In this document: positions 61,123 to 64,000 of the stretch, in pieces | Position numbering within the stretch: the first letter of the stretch is position 1 | Layout: the number at the start of each line of letters is the position of its first letter | Assembly: GCF_047238305.1 (NCBI RefSeq) | Contig: NZ_JBDFMO010000001.1 | Location: 2,418,001 to 2,482,000 of the forward strand | From: Ferdinandcohnia sp047238305 | Lineage (GTDB): Bacteria > Bacillota > Bacilli > Bacillales > Bacillaceae_L | Direction of reading: 5' to 3' | DNA: 64,000 nt | Translations under genes and position numbers: made by a program | The notes under the pieces: generated by a model | Database searches by the model: none | What the model was told of the DNA's origin: nothing | What the model saw: the letters and a program-made list of their open reading frames with translations, nothing else

Positions 61123-63483
61123 ATGCAACCACGAGTTTTAAAGGTATTAGAATTTGATAAAGTAAAGGAGCAGCTCAAACAGCATGTCTCATCCTCATTA
61201 GGAAGAGAAAAGGTAGATAAAATGATCCCGTCCACAAATGTAGACGAGGTTATTTTTCTACAAGAACAAACAGATGAAGCTGCAAAAGTACTGCGTTTAA
61301 AAGGAAATGTTCCGCTCGGAGGATTAACGGATGTTAGAGCCTCCATAAAGCGTGCTAGCATCGGAGGAGCTCTAAATACAATGGAGCTATTAGATATTGC
61401 AGGTACAATTTATGCCGGACGTCAAATGAAGAAATTTATAGAGGGCATGATTGAGGATGATATAGGTTTACCTATATTAGGGGAACTTGTTACAAACATT
61501 ACGCCCTTATTCGAGCTTGAGCAAAAAATAAAAAACAGTATTGATGATAATGGAGTGGTCATGGATGGCGCGAGTGACAAATTACGAGGAATTCGCGTGC
61601 AGCTCCGTAGTAGTGAAGCAAGAATTAGGGAAAAGCTTGAACATATTATTCGTTCATCATCCGCTCAAAAAACACTTTCGGATGCCATTATTACGATACG
61701 TAATGACCGATATGTCATTCCAGTTAAACAAGAATACCGTGGGACATATGGCGGAATCGTTCATGACCAATCCTCTTCAGGTGCTACATTATTTATTGAA
61801 CCGCAATCAGTGGTGGAGCTTAATAATGTACTGCAAGAAGCGAGGGTGAGAGAAAAACAAGAAATTGATCGTATTTTACTCGAGTTGTCAAACGAAGTAG
61901 CAGGTGAAGCTGAATCACTTTATCAGAATGTCGAGACACTTGGTGAACTGGATTTTATGTTCACAAAAGCGAGCTACAGTAAAAAAGTAAAAGGCTCGAA
62001 ACCAAAAATTAATGGCAATGGTTATGTCCTAATAAAAAAGGGCCGCCATCCGTTAATTGACCCACAAATAGTCGTTCCTAATGATATTGAGCTTGGTAAA
62101 GATTTTACTTCAATCGTTATAACGGGTCCAAATACAGGTGGTAAAACCGTGACATTAAAAACGATCGGTTTATTAACGATTATGGCACAATCAGGTTTAC
62201 AAATTCCTGCACAGGAAGAGTCAGAGATTGCTGTATTTGAATCGGTGTATGCTGACATCGGGGACGAACAATCCATTGAACAAAGCTTAAGTACGTTTTC
62301 ATCTCATATGGTAAATATTGTAGATATTTTAAAGCGAGTTGATGAAAATAGTTTAGTGCTTTTTGATGAATTGGGAGCTGGAACCGATCCACAGGAAGGA
62401 GCTGCACTTGCAATCTCCATTCTTGATGAAGTCTATAATCGTGGTGCGAGGGTGATTGCTACAACTCATTATCCAGAGCTCAAAGCATATGGATATAATC
62501 GAGAAGGAGTTATTAATGCAAGTGTCGAATTTGATATAGAAACATTGAGCCCGACTTATAAGCTATTAATTGGAGTACCAGGACGAAGTAATGCATTTGA
62601 AATTTCAAAACGTCTTGGACTTTCAGATCTGATAATTCATGCTGCAAAAAGTCATATTAGCTCTGAAACGAACACAGTTGAAAATATGATCGCATCTTTG
62701 GAAAAAAGTAAAAAAGATGCTGAGCAAGAGCTTGATGACGCAGAAGAAATCCGCAAACAAGCTGAAAAACTTCATAAACAGCTACAACAGCAAATCATCG
62801 AATTTAATGAACAGCGTGATAAACTATATGAAAAAGCCGAACAAAAAGCAGCTGAAACAATCGAAAATGCAAAAGCTGAAGCAGAAGGCGTTATTCGCGA
62901 TTTACGTAAAATGAAGCTTGAACAACAATCGCTTGTCAAAGAACATCAATTGATTGATGCAAAAAAGCGCTTGGAAAATGCCGTTCCAAAGCTTACAGAA
63001 AAAACAAGTAAACAATCTGTTGCAACGAAAACGAAGAGAAAGCTTGTTCCAGGTGACGAAGTGAAGGTGATCAGCCTAAATCAAAAGGGTCATCTAATTG
63101 AAAAAGCAGGAAATAATGAATGGCAAGTACAAATTGGGATTTTAAAAATGAAAGTAAAGGAAAAAGACCTTGAATATGTGAGTAGCCCGAAACCAGTGGA
63201 AACAAAACCTCTTGCAACAGTAAGAGGTAAAGATTATCATGTGAGTCTGGAGCTTGACTTACGTGGTGAACGCTATGAAAATGCACTAGCAAGAGTGGAA
63301 AAATACATTGATGATGCTTTATTAGCGGGATATCCTCGTGTTTCCATTATCCATGGAAAAGGAACGGGTGCCCTAAGGCAGGGAGTTCAAGAATACCTGA
63401 AAAATCACCGCTCTGTAAAATCAACAAGATTTGGGGAAGCAGGAGAAGGTGGAACAGGCGTCACTGTTGTAGAACTTAAATAA
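61123..63483 (+). CDS. mutSB: MutS2 (MutSB), ribosome-rescue / recombination ATPase
   Basis: MutS-like ATPase without the mismatch-recognition domain. In B. subtilis MutS2 acts on collided ribosomes, and elsewhere it suppresses recombination. The 786-residue protein has core and clamp regions, Walker A GPNTGGKTV, Walker B SLVLFDELGAGTD, a long coiled coil (about 515-640) and a C-terminal Smr nuclease domain (LDLRGERYENAL, HGKGTGALR). ATG 61123 after GGAAGGGAG; the longer frame from 61084 is rejected. Confidence 0.95.
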   Translation: MQPRVLKVLEFDKVKEQLKQHVSSSLGREKVDKMIPSTNVDEVIFLQEQTDEAAKVLRLKGNVPLGGLTDVRASIKRASIGGALNTMELLDIAGTIYAGRQMKKFIEGMIEDDIGLPILGELVTNITPLFELEQKIKNSIDDNGVVMDGASDKLRGIRVQLRSSEARIREKLEHIIRSSSAQKTLSDAIITIRNDRYVIPVKQEYRGTYGGIVHDQSSSGATLFIEPQSVVELNNVLQEARVREKQEIDRILLELSNEVAGEAESLYQNVETLGELDFMFTKASYSKKVKGSKPKINGNGYVLIKKGRHPLIDPQIVVPNDIELGKDFTSIVITGPNTGGKTVTLKTIGLLTIMAQSGLQIPAQEESEIAVFESVYADIGDEQSIEQSLSTFSSHMVNIVDILKRVDENSLVLFDELGAGTDPQEGAALAISILDEVYNRGARVIATTHYPELKAYGYNREGVINASVEFDIETLSPTYKLLIGVPGRSNAFEISKRLGLSDLIIHAAKSHISSETNTVENMIASLEKSKKDAEQELDDAEEIRKQAEKLHKQLQQQIIEFNEQRDKLYEKAEQKAAETIENAKAEAEGVIRDLRKMKLEQQSLVKEHQLIDAKKRLENAVPKLTEKTSKQSVATKTKRKLVPGDEVKVISLNQKGHLIEKAGNNEWQVQIGILKMKVKEKDLEYVSSPKPVETKPLATVRGKDYHVSLELDLRGERYENALARVEKYIDDALLAGYPRVSIIHGKGTGALRQGVQEYLKNHRSVKSTRFGEAGEGGTGVTVVELK

Positions 63484-63522
63484 ACATGAATGAAGTGCAA
63501 TCTCTAATAGGGAGAGAAGAAG

Positions 63523-63942
63523 ATGGAGCAATTTTGGGATAATGAGTATGTGTTAACAGCTGCTAACTACAGTGTGGTTATACTGTGTATGGTTCTGTTT
63601 ATGGCCATATTTGAATTAGTCACCAAGTATAAAAATTGGGAAGAAATCCAAAAGGGTAACCTGTCAGTCGCAATGGCAACCGGAGGGAAAATCTTCGGAA
63701 TCGCAAATATCTTTCGCTACTCTATCCAAAATCATGACTCACTATTCGTCATGATAAGTTGGGGCGTATTTGGATTCTTCCTCCTATTAATTGGCTATTT
63801 TATTTTTGAATTTCTAACTCCAAAGTTCAACATCGATGTTGAAATACAACAAGATAATCGCGCAGTAGGGCTCATATCCCTAATAATATCAGTGGGACTT
63901 TCATATGTAATCGGCGCTGGGATCGGAAATGGTGGTTTTTAA
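63523..63942 (+). CDS. yshE: DUF350 membrane protein YshE
   Basis: The 139-residue protein of four membrane helices, about 16-36, 45-70, 76-97 and 111-135, belongs to DUF350 (LSVAMATGGKIFGIANIFR with the typical Ala/Gly-rich helix). Function unknown. GGGAGAGAAG before the ATG. It follows mutSB as in B. subtilis and probably shares its transcript. Confidence 0.88.
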   Translation: MEQFWDNEYVLTAANYSVVILCMVLFMAIFELVTKYKNWEEIQKGNLSVAMATGGKIFGIANIFRYSIQNHDSLFVMISWGVFGFFLLLIGYFIFEFLTPKFNIDVEIQQDNRAVGLISLIISVGLSYVIGAGIGNGGF

Positions 63943-63944
63943 AT

Positions 63945-64000
63945 ATGGAAAAGCTAGCTAAAATTTTGTTAGTAGTTAGTGGAATCTTTGTGGTGATTGG
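63945..64000 (+). CDS. Start of a further membrane protein (truncated by window end)
   Basis: An ATG two bases after the yshE stop opens MEKLAKILLVVSGIFVVIG, a hydrophobic N-terminus. No strong ribosome site is visible apart from sequence within yshE. Too short to identify; it does not look like the lcfA start expected next in B. subtilis. Confidence 0.4.
   Translation, partial: MEKLAKILLVVSGIFVVI

Overview
The window is a low-GC, densely packed stretch of a Bacillaceae chromosome. Gene content and order closely follow the argGH - ald - dnaE - accDA - pfkA - pyk - citZ - icd - mdh - phoPR - polA - gapB - speD - dnaBI - thrS - infC - pheST - mutS2 segment of Bacillus subtilis. The organism is an endospore former: ytrH, ytrI, ytaF, ytxC and sspI are all present. 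I cannot fix the species from sequence alone, and there is no sign of a plasmid, prophage, insertion sequence, CRISPR array, tRNA or rRNA.

Layout. 1-11.5 kb: end of the arginine pathway (argG, argH), a universal stress protein, alanine dehydrogenase, an unrecognised coiled-coil protein with 28-residue repeats, an Xaa-Pro peptidase, ytkL, ytoI, ytpI, nrnA and the sporulation pair ytrHI. 11.6-28.4 kb: dnaE, then a central-carbon block made of malic enzyme with its own GntR regulator, acetyl-CoA carboxylase accDA, pfkA, pyk, fxsA, ytvI, citrate synthase, isocitrate and malate dehydrogenases, and a MaoC-like protein. 28.5-38.1 kb: phoPR (with a sensor kinase lacking the usual external domain), hflKC behind what looks like a sigma-W promoter, polA, mutM, ytaF, coaE. 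38.2-43.4 kb: gapB behind two CcpN boxes, speD behind a structured leader, a small unknown gene, nrdR, dnaB, dnaI. 43.6-64 kb: ytxC, T-box-thrS, L20-leader-infC-rpmI-rplT, ysdA, ytxB, ysdB, dut, ysdC, sspI, ysgA, a YwaF-like gene with a non-canonical start, T-box-pheST, rnhC, zapA, yshB, polX, mutS2, yshE.

The genes are mostly housekeeping; the unusual material is between them. Three families of hairpin-rich intergenic repeats occur. Family A (three copies) starts exactly on the stop codon of the upstream gene, with a variable but base-paired hairpin followed by a conserved body. Family B (three copies) shares a core of about 60 bp. A third module, two adjacent hairpins with loops close to RUCCU, occurs four times and is nested inside one A copy and one B copy. 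This module resembles the published Bacillaceae-1 RNA motif as I remember it.

Regulatory sites that can be read directly include two T-boxes (Thr and Phe specifiers), an L20 leader, a FadR-type operator in front of malic enzyme, two perfect CcpN boxes at gapB, a near-perfect cre in the citZ leader and two sigma-W promoters. The best candidate for something undescribed is the speD leader: its predicted transcript starts at the base of a multi-helix RNA and carries a 7-nt perfect complement of the speD Shine-Dalgarno sequence.
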